This document shows positions 1-8,354 of a stretch of 64,000 nt of DNA, piece by piece. The position numbers and the translations under genes are program-made. Origin of the DNA: JBAZJN01 sp041651295 (GTDB lineage Bacteria; Patescibacteriota; UBA1384; XYA2-FULL-43-10; CAINNR01); contig JBAZJN010000004.1 in the NCBI GenBank assembly GCA_041651295.1, forward strand, positions 1-64,000, read 5' to 3'. Position 1 is the stretch's first letter. The number at the start of each line of letters is the position of its first letter. The notes under the pieces were generated by a model. That model was not told the DNA's origin, searched no databases, and saw only the letters and a list, made by a program, of their open reading frames with translations.

Positions 1-72
1 AAACACGGTAATCTCCTTTTTGTATTAGTTTTTGTTTGAGAACGAACTCTAATACATCAAGTATACCGTGTT
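1..72. other. Long imperfect inverted repeat at the left edge
   Basis: The ends AAACACGGTA (1-10) and TACCGTGTTT (63-72) are complementary, and an inner pair GTATTAG (21-27)/CTAATAC (50-56) extends the fold. On the plus strand the stem is followed by a T-rich stretch, so it could be the terminator of a gene left of the window. On the minus strand AAGGAG followed six bases later by GTG would start a gene leaving the window at base 1. I cannot choose between these readings. Confidence 0.35.
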
Positions 73-124
73 TTTGTTATTAATATTTTGAGAGTGAATT
101 TCTGGGTTCACGGCTGGCCGAGGA

Positions 125-153
125 TTGAGAAAGTCGGCTATTCGTGATAGACT
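125..153 (+). promoter_or_regulatory. secA promoter, near-leaderless
   Basis: TTGAGA (125-130), a 17-base spacer ending in TGA, and TAGACT (148-153) form an extended -10 promoter. The start codon lies 11 bases after the -10 box, so the transcript would begin only a few bases before ATG and carry no Shine-Dalgarno sequence. Confidence 0.6.
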
Positions 154-164
154 AAGATCAAAAT

Positions 165-2849
165 ATGGGTATCTTTTCCAAATTTTTTTCTGATTCGTCA
201 CAGAAGGTAGTTAACCGCTATCGCAGGTTTTTGGATGCCGCAAACGGCTTCGAAGAAGAACTAAAAAAGAAATCAGACAAAGAACTCAAAGAATATACGG
301 AAAAATTTAAGAAGATGCTAGAGGGTAAAGAGGATTTAGAAGAAATAGAAAAAATACTTGAAGACATCAAACCCGAGGCGTTTGCCGTGGTTCGCGAAGT
401 ATCGCGAAGAGTTTGGGGCGAGCGGCACTTCGATGTTCAGTTAATTGGTGGGGCAGTCCTCCACTCCGGCCAGATTGCGGAAATGAAAACCGGTGAAGGA
501 AAAACTCTTGTTGCAACACTGCCGCTCTATTTAAATGCCTTAACTGGTCGCGGAGTCCACCTGGTTACTGTTAACGACTACCTTTCCAAGAGCCAGGGCG
601 AAGGAATGGGCGAAATCTACAATTTCTTGGGGCTCTCGGTCGGTGTAATCCAAAATCAGCAAATTTCTTATCGCTTCAAGAAAAATAAAGATTATAAACA
701 TTATTCAGAAGCTGACGGATCAAACTTGGAACCGTGCTCGCGAAAAGATGCCTATGCCTGCGACATCACCTACGGCACCAACAACGAATTCGGTTTTGAT
801 TATCTTCGCGACAACATGGCGCCAAATCTGGAAATGTGCGTCCAGCGCGAACTCCATTATGCCATTGTCGATGAGGTTGACTCAATCTTGATCGATGAAG
901 CCCGAACGCCGTTAATCATTTCCGCTCCGGCAGAGGAATCGGCATCTCTCTACCAGAAGTTTGCTGCATTGGTCCCCCGCCTGAAAAAAGAGGACGATTA
1001 TACAGTTGATGAAAAAGACCGGGCGGTAATGATTACCGACGCTGGGATTAAAAAACTCGAAGGAATGCTTGGAATTCCCAATGTTTATGCCGCCGAAACT
1101 ATCGAGCTGGTTCATCATTTGGAAGAGGCGCTGAAAGCTCACGCAATTTTCAAACGGGATAAAGATTATGTCGTCAAAGACGGAGAAATTCTTATCGTTG
1201 ATGAATTTACCGGCCGTCTAATGCCGGGGCGGCGATATTCGGAAGGGTTGCATCAGGCAATCGAAGCAAAAGAAAATGTCGAGGTTAAGCGAGAATCGCA
1301 AACGATGGCGACAATTTCTTTTCAGAATTTATTCCGCCTATATCACAAGCTCGCCGGCATGACTGGAACGGCGGCGACCGAGGCCGAAGAATTTTACAAA
1401 ATTTATAAACTTGACGTGACCGAAATTCCGACCAACAAACCGATGGTTCGCGCGGACGGCTCCGATAAAATTTATAAAAGTTATGCCGGAAAAATTGATG
1501 CTTTGATCGCTGATATCAAAGAGCGCCAAGAAAAAGGCCAGCCTGTGCTTTGTGGCACCGTTTCGGTCTCGAAAAATGAACAACTGTCAAAAGCTCTGAA
1601 AAAGGCCGGCATCAAACATGAAGTATTAAACGCCAAAAATCATGAACGTGAAGCAAAAATTATTGTTAAAGCCGGGCAGCAGGGTGCGGTAACTGTCGCC
1701 ACCAATATGGCCGGTCGTGGAACTGACATCAAGCTTGGAGAAGGAGTGGCAAAATTGGGTGGACTTCATGTAATCGGTACTGAGCGCCACGAATCACGGC
1801 GAATTGACAACCAGCTTCGTGGACGAGCCGGACGACAGGGTGATCCAGGATCTTCGCAGTTTTATGTTTCAATGGATGATGATTTGATGCGAATTTTTGG
1901 CGGTGATCGGCTAAAAGGGATTATGGAACGGCTTGGTCTTCCGGAAGACGTGCCGATTGAAAACAAAATGATCTCACGCTCGATCGAATCAGCACAGAAA
2001 AAAGTCGAGGGCCACAATTTCGATATTCGCAAACATTTAGTTGAATACGACGACGTGATGAATTCTCACCGAAAGTATATTTATGGCAAAAGAAGAAAGA
2101 TTTTGGAATCAGCGGTTGATGATAAAGAATCAAGTCTAAAAGCAGACATTTTACAGATGGTAGAGGAGGAAACTACGGGGATTTTTAGCGCTTTGGCGTC
2201 TGAGCCGGAAAAAATTCGAGTCGAAATAGATGCAATCTTTGGTGAAAATCAGATTAAAGATTTTTCACTTGACGCTGTTGTTAAGCAATCGATGGAGATC
2301 TACGAAAAACGAGAAAAAATGTTTGGTCAAGAAATGATGCGTGAAGTCGAAAAGGCGGTTTACCTGCGAACAATTGACATGCTTTGGGTTGAACATTTAA
2401 CAACTATGGAAGAGCTGCGAACCGGTATCGGCCTGCAAGGTTACGCGCAAACTGATCCGTTAGTAGCTTACAAACAGGAATCATACCGTCTGTTTCAGGA
2501 TCTGCTCTCGGCCATAAACACTGGAGTTGTAAAAACTATTTATCGAGTTGAGATTAATCGGCCACAACCAGTTGCTAGCACCCCCGAACGGCCGCTCGAA
2601 TACCAATCACCAGATGCGGATGAAATTGGTGAAATACAAATGGAAGAAATTGAAAAAGATATTACGCAGGCACCGCAATCTAATCAGGGGATTACGACTT
2701 CTATCAGGCAAAAAGGTAAATCGGTTTTTGATCGGATGGATAATTCCGACGGCACCGCAACTCAAATAAAATCATCAAATAAGCCCGGCCGCAACGACCC
2801 CTGCCCCTGTGGATCCGGCAAGAAGTACAAAAAGTGTTGTGGAAAGTAA
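165..2849 (+). CDS. secA: Protein translocase ATPase SecA
   Basis: Motor ATPase that pushes unfolded preproteins through SecYEG at the membrane. The protein has 894 residues, within the usual range. Visible are the Walker A motif TGEGKT near residue 108, the DEVD box near 237, the helicase C-terminal motifs (TNMAGRGTD, QLRGRAGRQGD), and a C-terminal zinc finger CPCGSGKKYKKCC, which in the family binds SecB, lipids or ribosomes. The start is the ATG 11 bases after a good -10 box. It is transcribed alone and the next unit begins with its own promoter. Exported substrates are plentiful in this window (CHAP hydrolase, S41 protease, DUF2207 protein, sortase substrate). Identification is secure. 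Confidence 0.98.
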   Translation: MGIFSKFFSDSSQKVVNRYRRFLDAANGFEEELKKKSDKELKEYTEKFKKMLEGKEDLEEIEKILEDIKPEAFAVVREVSRRVWGERHFDVQLIGGAVLHSGQIAEMKTGEGKTLVATLPLYLNALTGRGVHLVTVNDYLSKSQGEGMGEIYNFLGLSVGVIQNQQISYRFKKNKDYKHYSEADGSNLEPCSRKDAYACDITYGTNNEFGFDYLRDNMAPNLEMCVQRELHYAIVDEVDSILIDEARTPLIISAPAEESASLYQKFAALVPRLKKEDDYTVDEKDRAVMITDAGIKKLEGMLGIPNVYAAETIELVHHLEEALKAHAIFKRDKDYVVKDGEILIVDEFTGRLMPGRRYSEGLHQAIEAKENVEVKRESQTMATISFQNLFRLYHKLAGMTGTAATEAEEFYKIYKLDVTEIPTNKPMVRADGSDKIYKSYAGKIDALIADIKERQEKGQPVLCGTVSVSKNEQLSKALKKAGIKHEVLNAKNHEREAKIIVKAGQQGAVTVATNMAGRGTDIKLGEGVAKLGGLHVIGTERHESRRIDNQLRGRAGRQGDPGSSQFYVSMDDDLMRIFGGDRLKGIMERLGLPEDVPIENKMISRSIESAQKKVEGHNFDIRKHLVEYDDVMNSHRKYIYGKRRKILESAVDDKESSLKADILQMVEEETTGIFSALASEPEKIRVEIDAIFGENQIKDFSLDAVVKQSMEIYEKREKMFGQEMMREVEKAVYLRTIDMLWVEHLTTMEELRTGIGLQGYAQTDPLVAYKQESYRLFQDLLSAINTGVVKTIYRVEINRPQPVASTPERPLEYQSPDADEIGEIQMEEIEKDITQAPQSNQGITTSIRQKGKSVFDRMDNSDGTATQIKSSNKPGRNDPCPCGSGKKYKKCCGK

Positions 2850-2851
2850 AG

Positions 2852-2879
2852 TTGCACCATTATTTGATTGTTGTATAAT
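2852..2879 (+). promoter_or_regulatory. Promoter of the small ORF/PIN pair
   Basis: TTGCAC (2852-2857), 16-base spacer and a consensus TATAAT (2874-2879). The ATG at 2886 is six bases after the -10 box, so the transcript should start at or next to the start codon (leaderless). Confidence 0.6.
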
Positions 2880-2885
2880 TGAAGT

Positions 2886-3077
2886 ATGACAAACATAGAG
2901 GTGGCAAAAATTGAGACAAGAGTTTTGGGAGAATCCTTGAAGTTCTTTGCGAGTAAGAGCTCTGAAGATAGTCGATCAGATTTTACCCCTACTGCATTTA
3001 GGTCTTCGGCGAAGGAATTGAAAAAATCTTGGAAAGAGAAAGAAGATGCAAATCCAAGTTCTGAACGGCGAGAATGA
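2886..3077 (+). CDS. Small charged protein overlapping a PIN-domain gene
   Basis: A 63-residue, highly charged and probably largely disordered product of unknown family. I support it because a consensus TATAAT sits six bases upstream of its ATG and because it overlaps the following PIN gene by 32 bases in another frame, an arrangement typical of antitoxin-toxin pairs (VapBC-like). No ribbon-helix-helix, AbrB or Phd fold is evident, so the antitoxin role is inference from position only. It could also be just a translated leader coupling translation to the PIN gene. Confidence 0.5.
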   Translation: MTNIEVAKIETRVLGESLKFFASKSSEDSRSDFTPTAFRSSAKELKKSWKEKEDANPSSERRE

Positions 3078-3585
3078 TATACCTGATTTCGTTCACCTGG
3101 CGCTAGATACGTGCGTTTTTATTGATGCGTTTCATAATCCTGATAAATTCCAGGATTTTTTTGTGTTTCTCAAAAAGAAAAACATTACTTTGACCACTAC
3201 ATACTTAAATTATTTAGAATTTTCCAAAGGATTTTCAACTTTGAAAGGTTTTCGAGACGCTGAGGATTTTTTTAACAAAACCATAGATTTTTATTATCCA
3301 TCCAAGCTTCTTGAGGAGTCAGTGGAAAAATTGAAGTATGCTTATCGTTCCGATGCACAACGTCTTGGAGTCACTGACTTGTTTTTGGCGTCTCTCGGTC
3401 TTCAATTCGGAGATAAAATGTTAGTTTTGACTAAAGATCATGGAGATTTCATAAAAGACTTGTTTAATATTATTGCGTTTATCCCATTCAACAGTAATGG
3501 TAATCAGGTTCAAATTTATTGTATTTATCAGCTTTCTCAAGAGAAATATGCCAAAAGGTTATTGGAGTTGGAAAAAACGAAATAA
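3046..3585 (+). CDS. PIN-domain ribonuclease-like protein
   Basis: A 179-residue protein with the four acidic positions expected of PIN nucleases: the LALDTCVFIDAF strand near residue 20, a Glu in YLEFSKG, Asp in TDLFLASLG, and Asp in LTKDHGDF. PIN proteins are Mg-dependent single-strand RNases; many are VapC toxins, others act in RNA processing. A purine-rich stretch precedes ATG 3046. The gene overlaps an upstream 63-residue ORF and is probably translated from the same transcript. With no recognisable antitoxin family beside it, toxin versus housekeeping RNase cannot be decided. It is AT-rich like the core genes, giving no composition sign of recent transfer. Confidence 0.8.
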   Translation: MQIQVLNGENDIPDFVHLALDTCVFIDAFHNPDKFQDFFVFLKKKNITLTTTYLNYLEFSKGFSTLKGFRDAEDFFNKTIDFYYPSKLLEESVEKLKYAYRSDAQRLGVTDLFLASLGLQFGDKMLVLTKDHGDFIKDLFNIIAFIPFNSNGNQVQIYCIYQLSQEKYAKRLLELEKTK

Positions 3586-3686
3586 TATTATTTTCGTGCT
3601 CAAAAAATTATGAAATCGGCAAAAAAGCATCGACCGTCAGGGTGGTGTTTTTGGTTTATGTTTCAATCCAGTAACTGTAATTCTTT

Positions 3687-3716
3687 TGGACATGTTTTGA
3701 TTGGCTATGGTATAAT
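3687..3716 (+). promoter_or_regulatory. Promoter of the gpmI-ftsEX operon
   Basis: TGGACA (3687-3692), an 18-base spacer ending in TGG and a consensus TATAAT (3711-3716). Unlike many promoters here it yields a long leader (about 85 bases) made of repeated GAAT-type sequence. Confidence 0.55.
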
Positions 3717-3722
3717 CAAAAA

Positions 3723-3803
3723 AGAATAATGAATCATGAATAATGAATCATGAATCTTTTCGGTTCGTAATTCGTAATTCGTAATTCCAAATTCATAATT
3801 CAT
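3723..3803. repeat. AT-rich GAAT/CATGAAT repeat in the gpmI leader
   Basis: Tandem, slightly degenerate copies of AATAATGAATCATG followed by three copies of TTCGTAA and palindromic AATTC steps. The same flavour of repeat occurs at 5396-5480, 25970-26012 and inside gatB (28068-28130). No ORF of its own. Confidence 0.6.
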
Positions 3804-3806
3804 GTA

Positions 3807-5393
3807 TTGAAATGGAGGGGCTTGAAGAAAGTTCTGCTTGTAATTTTAGACGGATGGGGACTCTCACCTTTGACAGAAGGTAATGCTACCTATTTGGCAA
3901 AAACGCCGAATCTCGATTGGATTTATGGCAATTATCCGAAGACTTCTCTCTCGGCATCTGGAATAGATGTCGGCATTACTGCTGGCGAGTCCGGAAATTC
4001 TGAAGTTGGGCATCTAAACATCGGTTCCGGACGAGTTGTTTGGGAAAGTTTGCCGAGAATTGATCAGGCGATAGAAAAAGATGATTTTGCAAAAAATCAG
4101 TCTCTCTTAAATATGATTAATCATGTTAGGTCTGGTAGTAGCAGTCTGCATCTTGTCGGTCTCTGCTCTTATGGTAGCGTCCATTCCAGCATTAATCATA
4201 TGTTTTCACTCTTGAAATTCGCCGCAGACCAAAATGTTGATCACGTATATATCCACATGATTACTGACGGTCGAGATACGGCTCCGAGAGTTGCTCAAAG
4301 TGATGTAAAATTGATCTCGGAAAAGATTAAAGAGTTTGGAGTCGGTAAAATTGCGACAATAATTGGCCGTTTCTATGCTATGGATAGAGACAAACACTAT
4401 GAAAGAACGGAGAAGGCTTACAAACTTTGGGTTGCCGGCCAGGGTGATAAGTATAACTCGGCAGACGAAGCACTCGAAGCCTATTATCGTGCAGGTTCGG
4501 ACGATGAAAAAATTGGGGCCTGTTTAATCGATGCCAACGGTTTAATCAAACCGGGTGATGGCGTCATGTTTTTTAACTTTAGGGCAGATAGAATGCGGCA
4601 AATAATAGACGCATTTGAAAATCCGAGTTTTGCCGAGTTCCAGCGTCAAACAATTTCGAATTTGGCGCTTCTTTCAATGACCAGATACTCTAACACTCAG
4701 AAGACTAAAGAGTTGTTCCCGCCGCTTGATATGGACAATGTTTTGGCCGATGTAATTGAAAATGTCGGCTTAAAGCAGTCGCATATTGCCGAAACGGAGA
4801 AATATGCTCATGTGACCTATTTTTTCAATGGCGGAGAGGAAAAGCCTCATCCGAACGAAAAGCAAATTCTAATTCCTTCTCCTCGAGTAGAGAATTATTC
4901 ACAAACACCGGCGATGTCATCAGACTTAATTAAAGATAGAATTATTGAGGAGATACAAGCCGGTTCTGATTTTATCGTTTCTAATTTTGCCAATGGCGAT
5001 ATGGTTGGTCATACCGGTGATTTAGCTGCAACAGTGGCGGCAGTCGAAGCGGTTGACAGCTGTCTGAAAGATATTATGACCAAGGCGTCAGTTGCGGGTT
5101 ATACGGTCTTAATTTCCGCCGATCATGGAAACTGCGAGCTAATGATTAACCCTAGCAATAAAGAAATAAATAAAGAACACACCGGAAGTCCCGTTCCCTT
5201 AGTCGTTGCCGATCTTCAAGCCAAGCCATTCACTCTTCAGGGCGGGAATGCTTTTACTAAAGATTCTCTGGTTGAATATTCGAGTAATCCGACAACAGGA
5301 ATTCTTGCCGACATTGCCCCGACTGTATTATTTCTAATGGGAGTTGAAAAACCGGCAGAAATGAGCGGCATTGATATTAGTACGCTGATATAA
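3807..5393 (+). CDS. gpmI: 2,3-bisphosphoglycerate-independent phosphoglycerate mutase
   Basis: Interconverts 3- and 2-phosphoglycerate in lower glycolysis with two Mn ions and a phosphoserine intermediate. Family motifs are all present: VILDGWG at the N-terminus, the catalytic serine in GESGNSEVGH near residue 64, DGRDT, FNFRADRMRQ, NGDMVGHTGD and SADHGN. The length of 528 is normal. There is no ATG; TTG at 3807 or TTG at 3822 must be used. A GGAGGGG run lies at 3814-3820, very close to the second TTG, so the true start is uncertain by five codons. It heads an operon with ftsE-ftsX rather than sitting with the glycolytic genes at 41-48 kb. Confidence 0.97.
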   Translation: MKWRGLKKVLLVILDGWGLSPLTEGNATYLAKTPNLDWIYGNYPKTSLSASGIDVGITAGESGNSEVGHLNIGSGRVVWESLPRIDQAIEKDDFAKNQSLLNMINHVRSGSSSLHLVGLCSYGSVHSSINHMFSLLKFAADQNVDHVYIHMITDGRDTAPRVAQSDVKLISEKIKEFGVGKIATIIGRFYAMDRDKHYERTEKAYKLWVAGQGDKYNSADEALEAYYRAGSDDEKIGACLIDANGLIKPGDGVMFFNFRADRMRQIIDAFENPSFAEFQRQTISNLALLSMTRYSNTQKTKELFPPLDMDNVLADVIENVGLKQSHIAETEKYAHVTYFFNGGEEKPHPNEKQILIPSPRVENYSQTPAMSSDLIKDRIIEEIQAGSDFIVSNFANGDMVGHTGDLAATVAAVEAVDSCLKDIMTKASVAGYTVLISADHGNCELMINPSNKEINKEHTGSPVPLVVADLQAKPFTLQGGNAFTKDSLVEYSSNPTTGILADIAPTVLFLMGVEKPAEMSGIDISTLI

Positions 5394-5395
5394 CA

Positions 5396-5480
5396 AGAAT
5401 GAATGACGAATGTCCGAATAACCAATAGCGAATAATGCGAACATTAGTTATTAGTCATTAGAACATTAGTTATCCATTAT
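5396..5480. repeat. AT-rich GAAT-type repeat between gpmI and ftsE
   Basis: Degenerate GAATGACGAATGTCCGAATA and TTAGTTATTAGTCATTAG units fill the whole gap. It resembles the gpmI leader and the insertion inside gatB. No promoter is obvious, so ftsE is probably read through from gpmI. Confidence 0.5.
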
Positions 5481-5489
5481 TGAAGAAAT

Positions 5490-6170
5490 ATGATTGAATT
5501 TCAGCACGTAACAAAAAAATATGGCAAGGGAATAGTCGCCTGCGAAGACATTAATTTTAAGATTAAAAAAGGCGAATTTGTTGCTTTGGTCGGGCCGTCG
5601 GGGGCGGGAAAGTCGACTTTAATCAAAATGCTTATTCGTGAGGAGTCACCTACTAGCGGTAGAATTTTAGTTGCCGACCGAGATATATTTCAACTTAAAA
5701 GACGCGAACTGCCATACTACCGGCGCAAGGTTGGAGTGATATTCCAAGATTTTAAACTGCTGTCAAAGAAGACAGTTTATGAAAATGTGGCTTTTGCTCT
5801 CGAAGTGGCCGGTGTTTCCAGCAGTACGATAAAAAAGCGTGTCAGAGAAATGTTAACACTTGTTGGTTTGGAGCAGAGATTAGACGCACTGGTTGAAGAA
5901 CTCTCCGGAGGCGAAAAACAAAGAGTTTCGATCGCTCGAGCTTTAGTACATCAACCCAAGTTACTGATAGCCGATGAACCGACAGGAAATCTTGACCCGG
6001 TCAATTCCTGGGAAATAGTCGAGCTTCTATTCAAAATCAATTCACAAGGTACAATTGTGCTTCTGGCAACCCATGATAAAGAAATTGTTGATGCAATACA
6101 TAAAAGAGTGGTCACAATGAAGGACGGGAAAATAATCGATGACCGTGAAAACGGTAAATATATTCTTTAA
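5490..6170 (+). CDS. ftsE: Cell division ATP-binding protein FtsE
   Basis: ABC-type ATPase that pairs with FtsX at the division site and switches on cell-wall hydrolases. Walker A GPSGAGKST near residue 36, the ABC signature LSGGEKQR, and Walker B LLIADEPTGNLD are complete in 226 residues, the usual length. It is followed by ftsX and then by a PcsB-like hydrolase, the gram-positive arrangement in which FtsEX controls a secreted peptidoglycan hydrolase. No separate promoter is seen; cotranscription with gpmI is likely. Confidence 0.97.
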   Translation: MIEFQHVTKKYGKGIVACEDINFKIKKGEFVALVGPSGAGKSTLIKMLIREESPTSGRILVADRDIFQLKRRELPYYRRKVGVIFQDFKLLSKKTVYENVAFALEVAGVSSSTIKKRVREMLTLVGLEQRLDALVEELSGGEKQRVSIARALVHQPKLLIADEPTGNLDPVNSWEIVELLFKINSQGTIVLLATHDKEIVDAIHKRVVTMKDGKIIDDRENGKYIL

Positions 6171-6189
6171 GTTAAAAGTTAAAAGTTAC

Positions 6190-6248
6190 AAGTAAAAAGT
6201 CAAAATCAAATCCAGAGGGAACATCCAATAATTTTTTACTTTTTACTT
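6190..6248. repeat. Inverted repeat between ftsE and ftsX
   Basis: AAGTAAAAAGT (6190-6200) is exactly complementary to ACTTTTTACTT (6238-6248), with a 37-base loop. There is no GC-rich stem or T-run after it, so it is unlikely to terminate; it may only be part of the repeat material seen in other gaps. Confidence 0.35.
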
Positions 6249-6267
6249 ATCATTTATAATTTTCAAC

Positions 6268-7206
6268 ATGCAAGACAACTCTTCAAATTTTATGGTAACG
6301 ACTGGCAGAGTTTTCCGGATGGGTCTCCTGTCTTTCTGGAGAAATAGATTGTTGACTTTGGCAACAACTATCATCATTGTTTTGGCTTTGTTTATTATTT
6401 CAGTGTTTGCTTTTGCCACTTCAGTCGCAAACAGAACGGCAGCAATTCTTAGAGATAAAGTCGATTTGGTCGTATATTTAAAAGATTCTGCGTCAGAAGA
6501 CCAAATCAACGCATTAAAAGATATAATCGGGTCTCGTTTAGAAACGAAAAGTATAAAGTTTGTTTCTAAAGACGAAGCTTTGGAGCGTTGGAAAACGAAT
6601 CATGCGGACAACCAGGATCTGGCAACGGTAATCTCTGAAACTGAAAATCCACTGCCCAGGAGTTTTGAGGTTAAAACAAATTTGCCGGAGGAAATAAAAA
6701 CTTTGGCCGACTATGTGAACAGTGAAGATTATGCGCCCCTGATTGAAAAGATCAGTTATGAACAAACTAAAAATTTAGTTGAGAGGTTGGTTAAGATCAC
6801 CAAATTTGTTAAGGTCGTCGGCTGGTCATTATCGCTGCTATTTGTCTTGATTTCAATTCTGATCGTTTATAACACTTTAAGATTAACTATTTATAGCCGT
6901 TCCGATGAAATTGAGATAATGAAACTGGTCGGTGCTTCGGATTACTTCGTTCGAGGGCCGTTTGTCGTCGAGGGCATTTCTTATGGACTTTCCGGAGCGA
7001 TCATTGCAGTTGTAATTTTCTATTTTTTCTTTAAATTCTCGATACCTTTCGCCCAAAATTATTTGGAAGTTCAAGATTTGAAAGACTCGCTTGAAGTCAA
7101 CTTATGGCTTATAATAGGTATGCAGATAATTATCGGCATCGTTCTTGGGGCCCTGTGTTCGTTAATGGCAGCCAAGAAATATTTAATGAGTAGCGAAAAA
7201 AAATGA
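6268..7206 (+). CDS. ftsX: Cell division protein FtsX
   Basis: Membrane partner of FtsE, 312 residues. It has the standard topology: a cytoplasmic N-terminus, a first membrane helix around residues 25-48, a large extracytoplasmic domain (about 50-190), then three further helices in the C-terminal FtsX/MacB-like permease region that includes the cytoplasmic IMKLVGAS segment. The extracytoplasmic loop is where FtsX contacts its hydrolase partner in other bacteria; the next gene, overlapping by four bases, is such a hydrolase. ATG 6268 has no good ribosome site; ATG 6292 is an alternative start. Confidence 0.96.
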   Translation: MQDNSSNFMVTTGRVFRMGLLSFWRNRLLTLATTIIIVLALFIISVFAFATSVANRTAAILRDKVDLVVYLKDSASEDQINALKDIIGSRLETKSIKFVSKDEALERWKTNHADNQDLATVISETENPLPRSFEVKTNLPEEIKTLADYVNSEDYAPLIEKISYEQTKNLVERLVKITKFVKVVGWSLSLLFVLISILIVYNTLRLTIYSRSDEIEIMKLVGASDYFVRGPFVVEGISYGLSGAIIAVVIFYFFFKFSIPFAQNYLEVQDLKDSLEVNLWLIIGMQIIIGIVLGALCSLMAAKKYLMSSEKK

Positions 7207-8345
7207 CAGACAAAATCAAAAAATTTCTGACAATAGTTGCCCTCTTTTCGATAATATTTTCCGCTTCACCGGTTTTTGCTTTGACTGCAAAAGAAATACA
7301 GCGGCAAAAACTTCTGGAACAACAGGCTCAGGCTCAGGCATTGGCAAACCAAAAGGCGGCTGAGGCAGCACAGATGAAGCAGCAAATTGCTCAAGTCGAC
7401 AGCCAAATTAACCAGACGACCTCTGCCCTGAATCAAACAACCGGTCAAATTGACCAAACTGAAGCGACAATCACCGCATTAAGCGCTCAAATTGCGACAG
7501 AGGAACAGAATTTAACTAAGGAAAAAGATAAACTTTCCAAGGTAATTTCAGAATGGTATATGGATGGTGAAGGAGGGCTCCTAAATGTGGTCGTTGGTTC
7601 TAACAATATCTCGGAAGTGGTTTCAAAACAGCAATATTATGACTCGGTGAAGCAACAATTAACTTCTACAATAGCTAAGATTAATAATCTCAAGAGCGAG
7701 TTAAATGGCAAAAAGGCTGATCAGGAAAAGCAGAAAGTAGGCCTTCTGGATTTACAGAAACAGCAGTCCAGCTACAGACAAACAGTTGTTGATCAAAAAA
7801 GCTTCAAAACCAGTATGCTTAATATGACCACTTCGGAACAGCAACAATATTTGGCTCTGGTTGAAAAACTCAAAAGTGATATCAGTTATATTTCAGCTCA
7901 AATTTATGCTGAAAGGCGTGCTTCTTCGTCTGGAACTATGGGTAACTTGGGTTACCCATATAAGCAGCCGCCTGGTGTTTATGTTATTGACCCGTGGAAT
8001 TTTTACCAATCGGAATGTACGGGCTATGCCGCTTGGTACTGGAATGCTAGGCTGGGTAAACACTGGACGAATACGCAACCGGGAAGAGGCAGCGCTAGAT
8101 ATTGGCCAGAGATTGCCAGAACTTTGGGCTATTCGGTTTCAAATACTCCACGAGTTGGAGCAATCGTGTTTTGGTATGGCCCGCTTTATTCGGGAGACCA
8201 ATGGGGCCATGTAGCGATTGTTGAAGCTGTCCATGATAATGGCACCATTGATGTTTCCGAGTATAATTGGTCGTACGAACACAATGGCGGTATCCGGTAT
8301 AATATCAATCCCGGCAGCTGGGGATCTTACAGTTACATTTATTAA
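7203..8345 (+). CDS. Secreted coiled-coil peptidoglycan hydrolase with CHAP domain (PcsB-like)
   Basis: A 380-residue exported protein: signal peptide at 1-27 ending SPVFA, a long Gln/Ala-rich coiled coil (about 28-235), and a C-terminal CHAP amidase/endopeptidase domain with the catalytic Cys in SECTGYAAW and His in WGHVAIVE. This is the architecture of PcsB/CwlO-type hydrolases whose coiled coil is held inactive by FtsX and released by FtsE ATPase activity. The ATGA overlap with ftsX makes the functional link very likely. It should cleave peptidoglycan cross-bridges at the septum. Confidence 0.92.
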   Translation: MTDKIKKFLTIVALFSIIFSASPVFALTAKEIQRQKLLEQQAQAQALANQKAAEAAQMKQQIAQVDSQINQTTSALNQTTGQIDQTEATITALSAQIATEEQNLTKEKDKLSKVISEWYMDGEGGLLNVVVGSNNISEVVSKQQYYDSVKQQLTSTIAKINNLKSELNGKKADQEKQKVGLLDLQKQQSSYRQTVVDQKSFKTSMLNMTTSEQQQYLALVEKLKSDISYISAQIYAERRASSSGTMGNLGYPYKQPPGVYVIDPWNFYQSECTGYAAWYWNARLGKHWTNTQPGRGSARYWPEIARTLGYSVSNTPRVGAIVFWYGPLYSGDQWGHVAIVEAVHDNGTIDVSEYNWSYEHNGGIRYNINPGSWGSYSYIY

Positions 8346-8354
8346 TTTTGAAAA

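Noticed and set aside
3600..3660. Terminator after the PIN gene (AAGCATCGACC...GGGTGGTGTTTTT)
   Set aside because: The arms mispair at several positions; too weak to call.
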